Assembly: GCA_030149325.1 (NCBI GenBank)
Contig: JASBRS010000072.1
Coordinates: 1-39,299, forward strand
DNA from: Deinococci bacterium
Lineage (GTDB): Bacteria > Deinococcota > Deinococci > Deinococcales > Trueperaceae
Length of the DNA stretch: 39,299 nucleotides
Reading direction: 5' to 3'
Numbering within the stretch: position 1 is the stretch's first letter; every line of letters begins with the position of its first letter. Below, in pieces: positions 1-8,884 of the stretch. Position numbers and translations under genes: made by a program. Under the pieces are notes generated by a model. It worked only from the letters and a program-made list of their open reading frames with translations. It did no database searches and had not been told where the DNA came from.

Positions 1-609
1 GATCCCACCCGGGTAGGTGCCGTCCGCCACCGCCACCACATCCCCGGGCCGCGCCACGCTCGCCGCCTTGCCGATGGTCGCGAACGCATCCGACCACGAC
101 CCCCCACCGTTCCCATCCGACCCCGACGGAGACACGAAGAGCGTTGCCTTGCTCACCAGGTCGGTGAGCATGGAGGCGGCACCGCCGTTCTGGACGAAGA
201 ACGAAGCCGTGAAGGTAGCTGTGGGAGCGCCACCCCCCGCATCCGCGACCACCGCGGTCAGGGTGTGGGGGCCGTCGGCGAGGGCCCGAGTGTCGATGGT
301 CTGACACCAGGGCTGCTTGGTCAAGGTGACGACGGGGCTGCTGGCGGTGGGATCGGTGTCGAGGTAGAGCTTCGCGCTCGAGCCCGACGTCGCTCCCACG
401 ACGATCGAGATGTCCCCCAGCACCGTGCTTCCGTCGAGCACCTGGAGCGAGGACGCCGCCGCCGTGCACGACTGCGGCGACGCCGTGAAATGGATGCCCG
501 CTTGCGTGGTCCCGGGCGTCGCGGGGACGGCCGGCGCCCCGCAACCCGCCAGGGCAACGAGCACCACGGCCAGCGCCGCTCCCAAGGAGGCTCGGTCTCC
601 CGCAGCCAT
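1..609 (-). CDS. Secreted lipoprotein with parallel beta-helix domain, partial
   Basis: The open frame runs off the left edge, so only the first 203 residues are visible. The N-terminus has a hydrophobic stretch ending in the lipobox LAGC (Cys23), so it should be lipid-anchored after signal peptidase II processing. An Ig-like segment follows (about residues 30-150), and at about residue 157 the typical opening of right-handed beta-helix proteins appears: FVSPSGSDGNGGG, then FATIGKAA and GDVVAVADGTY. That family includes polysaccharide lyases, epimerases and surface adhesins, and the catalytic part lies outside the window. The ATG at 609 has a purine-rich stretch (GAGGCGAAGG) upstream; a GTG at 645 is an alternative. 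Its place beside polysaccharide genes suggests a role in binding or trimming the exported polymer. The fold is fairly sure, the function is not. Confidence 0.7.
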   Translation of the reverse strand, partial: MAAGDRASLGAALAVVLVALAGCGAPAVPATPGTTQAGIHFTASPQSCTAAASSLQVLDGSTVLGDISIVVGATSGSSAKLYLDTDPTASSPVVTLTKQPWCQTIDTRALADGPHTLTAVVADAGGGAPTATFTASFFVQNGGAASMLTDLVSKATLFVSPSGSDGNGGGSWSDAFATIGKAASVARPGDVVAVADGTYPGGI

Positions 610-1108
610 CCGCAGCCTTCGCCTCGAACCGCTTGCCACGTCCACCTTCTTCCCGTCGGCATGGCCGACCAGCACCCTCCGGCACGGGGCCGGCCCCCGG
701 ACGTTGCATCGAACCCGGGTCAGAGCGCGTCGGTTGGAAGATGGAATGACCCTCGGTCGGTTGCGCCACTGGCTCCGCCCGTCCCAGGCGCCCAAATCGA
801 GAACGGGCCTCACAGCCACCGAGAGGTGTGAACCCCTCAGACCGCTACAAACCTATGTTCCCGGCCGATGAGTTCAATTAGAGGGCCGGACCCTCCCATC
901 ACGAACCGGGACCACCGCGGCCGCCGGGCGAAGTGACTCCCTCCCGCCGGCGATGCCCCAGTCTGATCGGCATGGCTCATCCCACGACGTAGCGGATTCC
1001 ACATCCGCTGAGAGGGCTGCGAATGCGCCGGGCACGGCAACAATCACTGCACAGCCACCTGAAGGAACCGTAAACTTCAGCCGTCTCGCGAAGCGGCAAG
1101 GGGAAGCG
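610..1108. other. Divergent intergenic region, no gene seen
   Basis: About 500 bases separate the minus-strand lipoprotein from the plus-strand deacetylase, so both promoters should lie here. I see a 12-base palindrome GGGGCCGGCCCC at 686-697 and a short GAGG...CCTC hairpin near 822-838, but no convincing -35/-10 pair, tRNA or conserved small gene. Frames that extend the deacetylase upstream to 953 have no family-like sequence. Confidence 0.5.
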
Positions 1109-2044
1109 ATGCACGATGTGAGACCGTTGCTGTGGCCCGACGGGAAGGCCTTCGCGTTCACCATCTTCGACGACACCGACCTCCAGACGCGAGACAACGG
1201 ACCCCCCGTCTACGAGTTCCTGCGCGACATCGGCCTGCGAACGACCAAGTCGGTGTGGACCTTGGCGGGTACGGAGTCCGCTCCCCTCGCCGGCACCACC
1301 TGCGCCGACGCCGAGTACGCCGGCTGGGTGCAGGCCCTCCAGGATCAGGGCTTCGAGATCGCCTCGCATGGGGCGACCTACCACACGTCGACACGTGAGC
1401 GGACCATCGCCGGCATCGAGCGCTTCGTCGAGCTGTTCGGGCACCCCCCACGGTCCCACGCCAACCACTCGACGAACCGCGAGGGCATCTACTGGGGAGC
1501 CGCCCGTCTCACCGGCCTGCGCAGGCGGGCGTACGCCCTCGTCAACCGCGCGCGCGGCAGGCCGACCTTCGCCGGCCACACCCCCGGCAGCGAGCTGTTC
1601 TGGGGCGACGTCTGCCGCGATCGGATCACCTACGTCCGCAACTTCGTGTTCCCCGACATCGACACGCTCGCAGCCTGCCCCTACATGCCCTACCACGACC
1701 CGCGACGGCCGTTCGTGAACCGCTGGTTCGCCGCCTCGAACGGCCCCGACGTGGACACCTTCGTCGCGACGATCGACGAGTCGAGCCAGGATCGGCTGGC
1801 GCACGAGGGAGGGGCGTGCATCATGTACACCCACCTGGCGTGCGGCTTCACCGATGGCGGCATTCTCCACCCTCGCTTCCGAAGCCTGATGGAACGGCTG
1901 AGCGGCAAGAACGGCTGGTTCGTGCCCGTCGGAACCCTCCTCGATCACCTCGAGGCGCGTCGCGGCCCCCATCACCTCAGCGGCGCGGAACGCCGGGAGC
2001 TCGAGGTGCGTTGGCTACGCCAGAAGGTCGGGACTCCATCGTGA
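1109..2044 (+). CDS. NodB-like polysaccharide deacetylase
   Basis: This 311-residue protein looks like a divergent member of the NodB/carbohydrate esterase 4 fold, which removes acetyl groups from amino sugars in polysaccharides using a metal held by Asp and two His. The first motif is TIFDDTD (Asp21/Asp22, normally TFDDG) and the second is SHGATYH (His87 and His92); the spacing of the His pair is wider than in the classical HxxxH. No signal peptide is visible, so it may act inside the cell or belong to the atypical deacetylases that accompany exopolysaccharide loci. The ATG at 1109 is chosen because AAGGGGAAGCG lies directly upstream and because similarity to the family begins there; the frame is open back to 953. 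It heads a plus-strand run of polysaccharide genes. Family assignment is good, substrate unknown. Confidence 0.75.
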   Translation: MHDVRPLLWPDGKAFAFTIFDDTDLQTRDNGPPVYEFLRDIGLRTTKSVWTLAGTESAPLAGTTCADAEYAGWVQALQDQGFEIASHGATYHTSTRERTIAGIERFVELFGHPPRSHANHSTNREGIYWGAARLTGLRRRAYALVNRARGRPTFAGHTPGSELFWGDVCRDRITYVRNFVFPDIDTLAACPYMPYHDPRRPFVNRWFAASNGPDVDTFVATIDESSQDRLAHEGGACIMYTHLACGFTDGGILHPRFRSLMERLSGKNGWFVPVGTLLDHLEARRGPHHLSGAERRELEVRWLRQKVGTPS

Positions 2045-2254
2045 GCGCGCCCGCCGTCCGCGCCGAGCCAGATCCGATCGACGCCGCAGTGACCGAACCT
2101 CTTGGATCGGGCAGGTGGCGTGCTAGATTCCCTGTACCATGCCTGCGCAGCAAGGCCTTGGGGGGGACGACGGTATGAGCCATGCGCCTGCCGCCGGTGC
2201 CGGTGCTCATGGAGACGGCCGACACGCATCCGGGGGATTCGGGACCGGTCCGTC

Positions 2255-3079
2255 ATGACCGACCACGGCAGCGGTGTCCTGGAGGTCATCCGGTTCCTGG
2301 CGCGCGGGGCCCTGTTCGCCATCATCACCGGCCTCGCCTGTGGGGTGGCGGCCTACACGGTCGCACTCCGGGTGCGTCCGACCTACGAAGCCAACAGCAC
2401 GGTCTTCGCGGCCAAGGCGGCCGTCGACGCGCGCGCCCTCGGTGTGCTGTTGCCGATGCCGGCACCCCTCGATGCGAACGCCTACGCCTTCGCTGCAACC
2501 AGCGATGAGGTCGTGTCCAAGGCCCTGGAGATCCTGGGCTACCCGTCGGTCCATGCCTCCGACATCCAGGCGTTCCGCGACTCGATCCGGACGAGCGTGG
2601 AGGACACACAGAGCGCCAGCTTCGTGGTGTTCCGCGTGCGTGCGGGTTCGCCGGAGGCTGCGGCGAAGGGTGCCGATGCCATCGCCTCCGCGCTGGTGGC
2701 CTGGGACACGGCACGGAGCCGCAAGAGCCTGACGCGCGTCGCAGACTCCATCGCGGCTCAGATCAACGCCCTCAAGGAGCAGGCCCAGGCCCTGACCGGC
2801 ACCGAAGGCAACGTCGCGGCGCAGTTGCTGCGCGAGAACGTCAACCTTCAGCTCCAGCAGGAGGGGAACCTGGTCGTGGCCAAGGCGCTCGCGAACCTGA
2901 ACACCGGCTCCCTCGAGGTGCTCCAGCCGGCGGCGCCGCCTTCCAGCCCGGCCTCGCCACGCCCTCTCGTCGACACGATCGTGGGGTTCGGTGTGGGGCT
3001 GATCCTGACCTACGGCGTGATCGCCCTGTTCGAGGCGTTCTCCCGGTCACGTCGGCAAGCGGTGACCCCGGCTCGCTAG
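2255..3079 (+). CDS. Wzz-like chain-length/tyrosine-kinase-adaptor membrane protein
   Basis: The 274-residue protein has the two-membrane-segment layout of polysaccharide co-polymerases (Wzz, or the CapA/YveK adaptor type). One hydrophobic helix lies at about residues 15-40 (FAIITGLACGVAAYTVAL), then a mostly helical outer domain with a coiled stretch at about 155-220, then a second helix at about 240-262 (IVGFGVGLILTYGVIALF). A proline-rich segment (PAAPPSSPASPRP) directly before the second helix is a family hallmark. It would set polymer chain length together with the polymerase encoded next. The ATG at 2255 is preferred because the first membrane helix follows normally; the ribosome binding site is poor (GGGGGATT). 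About 210 bases separate it from the deacetylase gene. No kinase domain is fused and no Wzc-like kinase is seen in the window. Confidence 0.75.
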   Translation: MTDHGSGVLEVIRFLARGALFAIITGLACGVAAYTVALRVRPTYEANSTVFAAKAAVDARALGVLLPMPAPLDANAYAFAATSDEVVSKALEILGYPSVHASDIQAFRDSIRTSVEDTQSASFVVFRVRAGSPEAAAKGADAIASALVAWDTARSRKSLTRVADSIAAQINALKEQAQALTGTEGNVAAQLLRENVNLQLQQEGNLVVAKALANLNTGSLEVLQPAAPPSSPASPRPLVDTIVGFGVGLILTYGVIALFEAFSRSRRQAVTPAR

Positions 3080-3143
3080 GCGCGGCCAGGCACCGTCGTC
3101 GCGTCGACCTCGGCCGAGCCCCCGCGCGACAAGGAGGTCCCGG

Positions 3144-4535
3144 TTGACCGAACGCCCCAGCCAGCGTCTCCTGTTCCGCATCGTCTGGGTGACGACGACG
3201 ATGCTGTTCAGCCTGGCGGTGGTCGCGCTCGTGCAACGGGCCCTGCTGCTCGACGCCCAGCTCGCCGTGGCGGGGGTCGCCTTCGTGGTGGTGCTCCTGG
3301 CACGCCCCTATCTCGCCCTGGCGGTCGCCGCCTTCTCGATCCCGTTCGCGGACTTCCTTGCGGTCGGTCCGGTCGGCACCATCGGCCGGGTGGCGGGGAT
3401 CGTGCTCGCCGCGAGCTACGCCTACAACGTCATCCGCGGCCATGTGCGTTGGCGGCCGAACGCGCTCACGATCTTCGGCTGGCTGTGGCTGCTGTGGGCC
3501 TTCGCCAGCCTCGCTTGGTCGGAGCGGCCCCAACCGGGCGACCTATTCACGCTCGTCCAGCTGATGCTTCTCGCCTTCATCACCGCGTCGCTCATCGCCG
3601 ATCGACCGCGCGCTCTCGTGACCACCTTGTGGGCCTACAGCATCGGCGCCGGCGCCATCGCGACACAGGCCCTCGTGCGGGTCATCCGAGGGCTCGACGT
3701 GGTCGACACCGAACGCCTGTCGGCGGGCGCGCAGCAGGCGGCCCCCCACTTCGCGGCGCTCCTGGTGCCGGCGCTGCTCTTCATCCTCCTCCAGGGATTG
3801 ATGGTCCGGCGATCGTGGGTGATGCGCGCCGCGGCCCTCGCCGTGAGCGCGCTCCTGGCGCTCGGCATCCTGTTCTCCGGTACGCGCAGCGCCTGGGTCG
3901 GGGTCCTGAGCGCGCTCGCCCTCCTGATCGTCCCGCGCCTGAGGCGGCTCCAGTTCGTTCTGCTGGTGGCGTTGGCGGCGGTCGGCGTCGGCATCGTCGT
4001 GGCCACCCCCCAGGCCTCTCGCCTCGTGATCGAGCGCACGAGCACCGCCCTGGAGACGGGGGGCGCGGGGCGGGTCGGGATCTGGCAGGTCGGAACGGGC
4101 ATCTTCCTGCACCACCCCGTGCTCGGGACGGGCTTCCGGAACTTCTCGGAGGCGTTCGATCTCAATTCGATCCGGCGATCACCGGTCCCTCCGCGAAACC
4201 TCGGCATCGGCACCGGCTTCGGGCCCCACAACATCTACCTCGGCACCGCGGCGGAGCTCGGACTGGTCGGGCTCGCGTTGCTGCTGGCGTGGCTGGGTAC
4301 CATCCTGCGCCACCTCCGGCCCCGCGATCTCGCCTTCCTGGCCGTGAGCGCCGCGTTCATCGCCTTCCTCGTGCAAGGAGCCTTCCTCGACATCCTGAAC
4401 CGGAAGTACTTCTGGCTCCTCCTGGGCCTGGCGGAAGCGTCTCGCCTCGTGGGACTGGAACGGAGGGTCGGGGATGACGGCGAGCGATCAACTGCGCGCG
4501 CTGTGGGTGACCCGGAACTACCCGCACCCGGCTGA
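3144..4535 (+). CDS. O-antigen polymerase/ligase family membrane protein (Wzy/WaaL-like)
   Basis: This 463-residue protein has about a dozen hydrophobic segments and the Wzy_C signature: an Arg-containing GTRSAWVG segment in a membrane helix, then a large loop with GTGFRNF and later GPHNIYLGTAAELG, the H-N-x-x-L...E-x-G pattern shared by O-antigen ligases and polymerases. It should join lipid-linked repeat units, or transfer the finished chain, on the outer face of the cytoplasmic membrane. The start is TTG at 3144 because a perfect AAGGAGGT lies at 3131-3138. Its end overlaps the next gene by 62 bases, which implies coupled expression with the glycosyltransferase. Polymerase and ligase activities cannot be told apart from sequence; the neighbouring Wzz-like gene favours polymerase. 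Confidence 0.8.
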   Translation: MTERPSQRLLFRIVWVTTTMLFSLAVVALVQRALLLDAQLAVAGVAFVVVLLARPYLALAVAAFSIPFADFLAVGPVGTIGRVAGIVLAASYAYNVIRGHVRWRPNALTIFGWLWLLWAFASLAWSERPQPGDLFTLVQLMLLAFITASLIADRPRALVTTLWAYSIGAGAIATQALVRVIRGLDVVDTERLSAGAQQAAPHFAALLVPALLFILLQGLMVRRSWVMRAAALAVSALLALGILFSGTRSAWVGVLSALALLIVPRLRRLQFVLLVALAAVGVGIVVATPQASRLVIERTSTALETGGAGRVGIWQVGTGIFLHHPVLGTGFRNFSEAFDLNSIRRSPVPPRNLGIGTGFGPHNIYLGTAAELGLVGLALLLAWLGTILRHLRPRDLAFLAVSAAFIAFLVQGAFLDILNRKYFWLLLGLAEASRLVGLERRVGDDGERSTARAVGDPELPAPG

Positions 4536-5670
4536 TCCCGTGTCCGGCGTCTTCTTCCGGACCCAGGCCCGGGCACTGGCACGGGCCTCCGTTCAGGTCG
4601 ACATCGTCGCTCCCGTACCGTACTCGCCTCCCGTGCTGTGGCCCATTTCGAAGCGCTGGCGAGGCTACGGTGGGACGCCCCGCTCCGATCTCGACGAGGG
4701 CGTGAGCGTGATGCGCCCCCGCTATCTGGCGATGCCCAACCAGCTCGTGTCGGGCGTGCCCCACGTGTTCATGGCGAACGCCGTGAGGGGCGCCGTCAGG
4801 TCTCGAACGATGGACGTCGTGCACGGCCACTACGCCTACCCCGAGGGCATCGTCGCCTGCCGCATCGCCTGGGAGCGTGGGGTCCCGGCGGTGATCACCC
4901 TCCATGGCAGCGACGTCAACGTGTTCCCGGACGTCCATCCCAGGGCTCGGCGCCGCTTCGAGCGAGCCGTTCGTGGAGCCGACGCGGTCCTCGCCGTGAG
5001 CGAGGCGCTCGCCGCCCGGACCGAGGTGCTCACCGGCGTGCGGCCCACGGTGGCGCCCATCGGTGTCGACCTGCGGCCCTTCGAGCAACTCCCGGACCGT
5101 GAGGCGGCGCGAGCACGCGTCGGCCTTCCGAACGACCGCTTCCTCGTGCTGTTCGTCGGTCATCTCCAGGAGCCCAAAGGCGTTCGGGAGCTTCTCGAAG
5201 CGCTCGCCAGCGAGGGCCTCGACGACGTGTGGGCGGTGTTCGTGGGGGACGGGCCCCTGGCCCCGCAGGTCCGTGCTGCGCCTCGGACCTTGCTGGCGGG
5301 CGTGGTGCCCAACGAGCGCGTACCCGCCTACCTCGCGGCCGCGGACGTGCTGGCCCTCCCCAGTCATCGCGAGGGGACGCCGACCGTGGTCGTGGAGGCC
5401 GGCGCCGCAGGCACGCCCGTGGTGGCCACCGACGTCGGCGGGACCCACGCCCTCCTGAAGGACGGCCGCGGCACCCTGGTGCCGCCCCACGACGTCCCGG
5501 CCCTGGCCGCAGCCCTGCGGCACGCCCGTCACGACTCGGCTGCAGGCCGCGCCCGAGGGGCGGCCCTCAAGCGCTACGTGTGGGAGCACCACAGCGCGGA
5601 CGTGGGAGCCCGGCACCTGCGCGAGCTGTATCGGCAGCTCCGCGCATCGGCGCCGTCGACCTCGCGCTGA
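4474..5670 (+). CDS. GT4-family glycosyltransferase
   Basis: This 398-residue GT-B enzyme transfers a sugar from a nucleotide donor to a growing lipid-linked glycan. The N-terminal acceptor domain contains HGHYAYPEG and HGSDVNVFPDV; the C-terminal donor domain contains FVGHLQEPKGV and the retaining EX7E motif in SHREGTPTVVVEAGAAGTP, followed by ATDVGG, which contacts the nucleotide sugar. The length is usual for the family. The ATG at 4474 has GGAGGG six bases upstream and lies inside the end of the polymerase gene. It is the only ordinary glycosyltransferase in the visible part of the locus. The stop is eight bases from the converging flippase gene. Donor and acceptor cannot be read from sequence. 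Confidence 0.88.
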   Translation: MTASDQLRALWVTRNYPHPADPVSGVFFRTQARALARASVQVDIVAPVPYSPPVLWPISKRWRGYGGTPRSDLDEGVSVMRPRYLAMPNQLVSGVPHVFMANAVRGAVRSRTMDVVHGHYAYPEGIVACRIAWERGVPAVITLHGSDVNVFPDVHPRARRRFERAVRGADAVLAVSEALAARTEVLTGVRPTVAPIGVDLRPFEQLPDREAARARVGLPNDRFLVLFVGHLQEPKGVRELLEALASEGLDDVWAVFVGDGPLAPQVRAAPRTLLAGVVPNERVPAYLAAADVLALPSHREGTPTVVVEAGAAGTPVVATDVGGTHALLKDGRGTLVPPHDVPALAAALRHARHDSAAGRARGAALKRYVWEHHSADVGARHLRELYRQLRASAPSTSR

Positions 5671-5678
5671 AGGCGGGC

Positions 5679-7136
5679 TCAGCCCTCGAACGACAGCCTG
5701 GCGGCCCGACGCCCGTGCCAGACCACCACGGCCGCGCCGACCACCAGGGCGAGCGCGGCGTACCCGACGCCATCGATGAGCCTGCCGGTCGCCCACAGCG
5801 CCACGAACAGCGGACTCCACAGCACCCCGGTCCGGATCATGCCGCCGAACACCTCGCGCCGCGAGGCACCCACGAAGCCCAGCATCCGGAACACGCTCAC
5901 GATCGATACGCCGACCCCCGCCACCGACACCAGGAGCACCATGCCGACCGCCGACTTGAGCACCAGGATGCCGACCGCGACGGCAAGGGCGCGGCTCGCG
6001 ACCTCGGCCAAGGCAACGTAGAAGGCGAACGCCTGTTGTGCCTTGACCAGCGCGATGGTGCTGATGGGGCTCGACACCAGCGCCATGAGGAACCAGGGCG
6101 TCAACAGGCTCGCGTAGAGCCCCGCTTCGTGCCAGCGATCCCCGAACACCACCGCGAACAGGGTGGGCCCGGCCGCCGCTACGACGCCGAAGATCCCCAG
6201 TCCGATGCGGAACAGAGCGAGCGCCAGCGCCGAGGTGTACCCCGCCAGCGCGTCCTCCTCGGCGTTGCGTGCGGCCAGCGGGTAGAACACATGCGACACC
6301 GCCTGTCCGATCAAGGAGGCCGGCAACGCCAGCACGCGCGTCGTCAGCGCGTAGTAGCCGACGCCCTCGACGGAGAACCAGCTCAACGCGAACACCGGCA
6401 ACTGGATGCCGAGAGCGTTCGCCACCGAACCCCACAGGATGTAGCGCGGGAAGCGGATGTGCCGGCGGCCGATCGCACGCAGGATGCGCCAGCTCTGCCG
6501 CCGGAGCCATGCGAAGCCGAGCAGCGGCGAGCGGGTGAGGAGCACGAGGCTCCCGACGGCCTGCGTCGCGACCTGGGCCACCACCAGCCCGACCCCGCCG
6601 AGACCTGCGACGCCCAAGGGGATGCCGACGCCGAACTGGCCGACGACCTGCTGCGCGACCTTGGCTCGAGCCAGACGAGGGAACTCGTCGCGCCAGGTGG
6701 CCCAGAACCGGAGGATGTTGAACAGCCCCGTCGCGAGCAAGCCCACCGGGAGCCAGTAGAGGAGGCCCACCGGCATCGCGCCGGCCAGCCAGATGTCGAT
6801 CCGTCCCCGCAGGACCACCACGGCGACGGCCGTCGCCGCGCTCATCCCGAGCAGGATCACGAGGCACAGCGCCACCAGGCCCTCCCCTTCTCGGAGCGTC
6901 TTCGAGAGGGGGATGGCGGAGTCGTACTTCCAGACGGCGGCGATCGACAGCACCCCGAGGATCGCCGCGTACGTCCCGAACGTGCCGAAGCTGGTCGGAC
7001 CGTAGACCCTGCTCAGCACCGGCGTCGCCAGGATGGCGACGCCTTGTGCCAGCCCCGTGCCGCCCGCCAGCATGACCACGTCGCGGACGAAGCCTCTAGC
7101 AGGCTTCTCGCGTCCCTGCGGCCGTGGCCCTCCCAC
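5679..7136 (-). CDS. Wzx-like oligosaccharide flippase
   Basis: The 485-residue protein has about 12-14 membrane segments and the layout of the MOP superfamily flippases that move undecaprenyl-linked repeat units across the membrane. The N-terminus is typical: a basic start, then VMLAGGTGLAQGVAILATPVLSRVYGP cut by Gly and Pro, with FGTFGTYAAI following. It is the last gene of the minus-strand operon that starts at 13133. The start is GTG at 7136; TAGGCT six bases upstream (7143-7148) and no ribosome binding site suggest that this gene also has its own leaderless transcript. Its partners are the polymerase and chain-length genes on the other strand, so this is a Wzx/Wzy-type pathway. Confidence 0.85.
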   Translation of the reverse strand: MGGPRPQGREKPARGFVRDVVMLAGGTGLAQGVAILATPVLSRVYGPTSFGTFGTYAAILGVLSIAAVWKYDSAIPLSKTLREGEGLVALCLVILLGMSAATAVAVVVLRGRIDIWLAGAMPVGLLYWLPVGLLATGLFNILRFWATWRDEFPRLARAKVAQQVVGQFGVGIPLGVAGLGGVGLVVAQVATQAVGSLVLLTRSPLLGFAWLRRQSWRILRAIGRRHIRFPRYILWGSVANALGIQLPVFALSWFSVEGVGYYALTTRVLALPASLIGQAVSHVFYPLAARNAEEDALAGYTSALALALFRIGLGIFGVVAAAGPTLFAVVFGDRWHEAGLYASLLTPWFLMALVSSPISTIALVKAQQAFAFYVALAEVASRALAVAVGILVLKSAVGMVLLVSVAGVGVSIVSVFRMLGFVGASRREVFGGMIRTGVLWSPLFVALWATGRLIDGVGYAALALVVGAAVVVWHGRRAARLSFEG

Positions 7137-7142
7137 GTTCGC

Positions 7143-7148
7143 AGCCTA
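7143..7148 (-). promoter_or_regulatory. Leaderless-type -10 box of the flippase gene
   Basis: TAGGCT on the minus strand lies exactly six bases before the GTG start at 7136, with no Shine-Dalgarno between. The same TAnnnT-N6-start arrangement precedes the potassium transporter (17563) and the terpene synthase fusion (37071). No clear -35 is seen. Confidence 0.4.
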
Positions 7149-7297
7149 GCAGCCGGGACAGGCGGTGGCCGTGCGTGCCGGAGCCGGCGTTCCTGCCGAC
7201 GAGGCCGTCCCAGGCCCGCACGGGCGGGGCGCGCGCCACCCCCGCCGGGGCCGGCGGGCCCGGAGAGGGCGATCCGGTCGATCGGAGGGGCGTTCGG

Positions 7298-8878
7298 TCA
7301 GTTCCACATCGCGATCTTCATCGACAGCGCCCCCTTCGTCGGCGCCGTGGGCGCCTGGACGAGGATCCGGATGTCCGTCGGGATGCGCTGCCCGAGGATC
7401 GGCAGGTCGGCCTCCGTGATCAGCGTCGGCCGGTACTCGTTGGAGGGGGGCAACGTCAGCGCGCTACCGGAAGGCTCGCCGCCGTTGTACAGGTCGATGA
7501 GGTCGTATCCGGAGACGAGCCCGTCCTCGCCGCGGAGGTTGCTGACGACCTGCAGCCTCAGGGGCTGGTCGTGCGAATTGTAGTAGAGCAAGGCACGGTG
7601 CTGGTAGTCGTTCCAGTCCGGGAACCACTCCTGCTTGTGCGTGTCGTTGGAGAAGGCGAAGCGGGGAGCGGTGTCGGTGATGGCGGTGGCCATGAAGAGG
7701 GGGAAGACCAGCACGCCCCCCGCCGCCTGCCAGGGGTCGAACGCCAGGCGCGCGTCGAAGTACCCCACATGCCAGCTGGCGTCGGCGTCGAGCGCGCTGT
7801 AGTAGACGCGGTAGAAGTCGCCGACGTTGCACATGCTGCTGCGGTAGATGCTCAGGCCGCGCTCGACGCCGAGGCTCCGGCCCAGCACCGGCTGCGCGAA
7901 GGTGCGCCAGTTGAAGCCGTCGCGGCTGTGCCCGTAGACCAGGTCCGAGTCGGCGTAGTAGCGGTTCCTCGGCGACGACTGCAGCAGCATGTGCCAGCCG
8001 TTGCCATCGAGCCCCACCCACAGGTGACCGTAGGCACCGAGCGTCGGCGCCCGCAGGCGCTGCGGGTTCGAGAACGTCACTCCGTCGTCTATGCTCTCGA
8101 GCCGGTAGGGCCGCTCGTTGGCCGAGAAGTTGATCCATTGCGGCTTCCGGTAGTCCGGCTTCACGAAGCTGCTGCTGGTCCCGATCATGCCCACCAGGTC
8201 CTGGGTCGGACTCCACCGGACGCCGTCCTTGCTGTCCTTCCGATGCCACCGTCCGTCCCCGTTGGTCTGCCAGAACAGCACCAGCTGGTCGTTCTGGTAG
8301 TCGTACTCCAGGTGGGGATCGCTGTTGTTGCTGACCAGCGGCGCCGGCACCACGGGGTTGACGAGCCCCGGAGGAACCTCCCAGCTCACCCCGTCGTTGC
8401 TGGCCACGATGCTGGGGTTCTCGTAACGGGCGTCCCCGTGCGGGTACGGTGTGAACGCCATCCAGAACTTGTAGCCGTTCCAGCCGTTCGCGAACCCCTT
8501 GACCCCACTGATGTGCACCACGCTCGTGTGGACCGCCTGTCCACTTCCGTCGTAGGTAGGGATGGTGAGGCGCACCGGCTCCGAGATCCGCACCAGGCCG
8601 CGGGTGTCGGCCACCACGGCGTTGCCGCCGACCACGCTCACCGGGAGGTCGGCGTCGCTCCCCTGCAGACGCACGTGCCCCGGATCCTCGTTCGTGAAGG
8701 TGGGCAGCGGGCGACCGTCCGGACCGAAGAGCTCGACGGCTTGCCTGCCGCCGCTCGGCCCGGTCTGGGCGGTGCTGCCGTTGGACGCCGCACCGACACC
8801 GAGGAGCGCGCCCACCGTCGTAGCGCCCAGGACTCGCACGAGCGCGCGCCGGTCCATGCCCTCGCGATCGTCAGCCAT
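7298..8878 (-). CDS. Exported beta-propeller protein with Asp-box repeats
   Basis: This 526-residue protein starts with a twin-arginine-like signal (GMDRRALVRVLG, then a hydrophobic run to about residue 36). The body carries repeated Asp-box-type motifs: SNDGVSWE, SKDGVRWS, SIDDGVTFS and SRDGFNWR, spaced one per blade, as in sialidase-like and GH43-like beta-propellers. Such proteins cleave or bind glycans outside the cytoplasm, and a role in processing the polymer made by this locus is likely by position. I cannot identify a complete catalytic set, so it may be a binding protein. The ATG at 8878 is only a few bases downstream of the WlbC-like gene stop (8885), so they form one operon. The C-terminus (about residues 420-526) looks like an extra beta domain. 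Confidence 0.65.
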   Translation of the reverse strand: MADDREGMDRRALVRVLGATTVGALLGVGAASNGSTAQTGPSGGRQAVELFGPDGRPLPTFTNEDPGHVRLQGSDADLPVSVVGGNAVVADTRGLVRISEPVRLTIPTYDGSGQAVHTSVVHISGVKGFANGWNGYKFWMAFTPYPHGDARYENPSIVASNDGVSWEVPPGLVNPVVPAPLVSNNSDPHLEYDYQNDQLVLFWQTNGDGRWHRKDSKDGVRWSPTQDLVGMIGTSSSFVKPDYRKPQWINFSANERPYRLESIDDGVTFSNPQRLRAPTLGAYGHLWVGLDGNGWHMLLQSSPRNRYYADSDLVYGHSRDGFNWRTFAQPVLGRSLGVERGLSIYRSSMCNVGDFYRVYYSALDADASWHVGYFDARLAFDPWQAAGGVLVFPLFMATAITDTAPRFAFSNDTHKQEWFPDWNDYQHRALLYYNSHDQPLRLQVVSNLRGEDGLVSGYDLIDLYNGGEPSGSALTLPPSNEYRPTLITEADLPILGQRIPTDIRILVQAPTAPTKGALSMKIAMWN

Positions 8879-8884
8879 GGTGGC

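Noticed and set aside
690-730. tRNA-like GGGTTCGATGC on the minus strand
   Set aside because: The T-arm does not pair and no acceptor or anticodon arm can be drawn.
4357-6867. Long minus-strand open frame of over 800 codons
   Set aside because: It runs antisense to the GT4 gene and out of frame with the flippase, and its translation is Arg/Gly/His-rich low complexity, typical of high-GC shadow frames.
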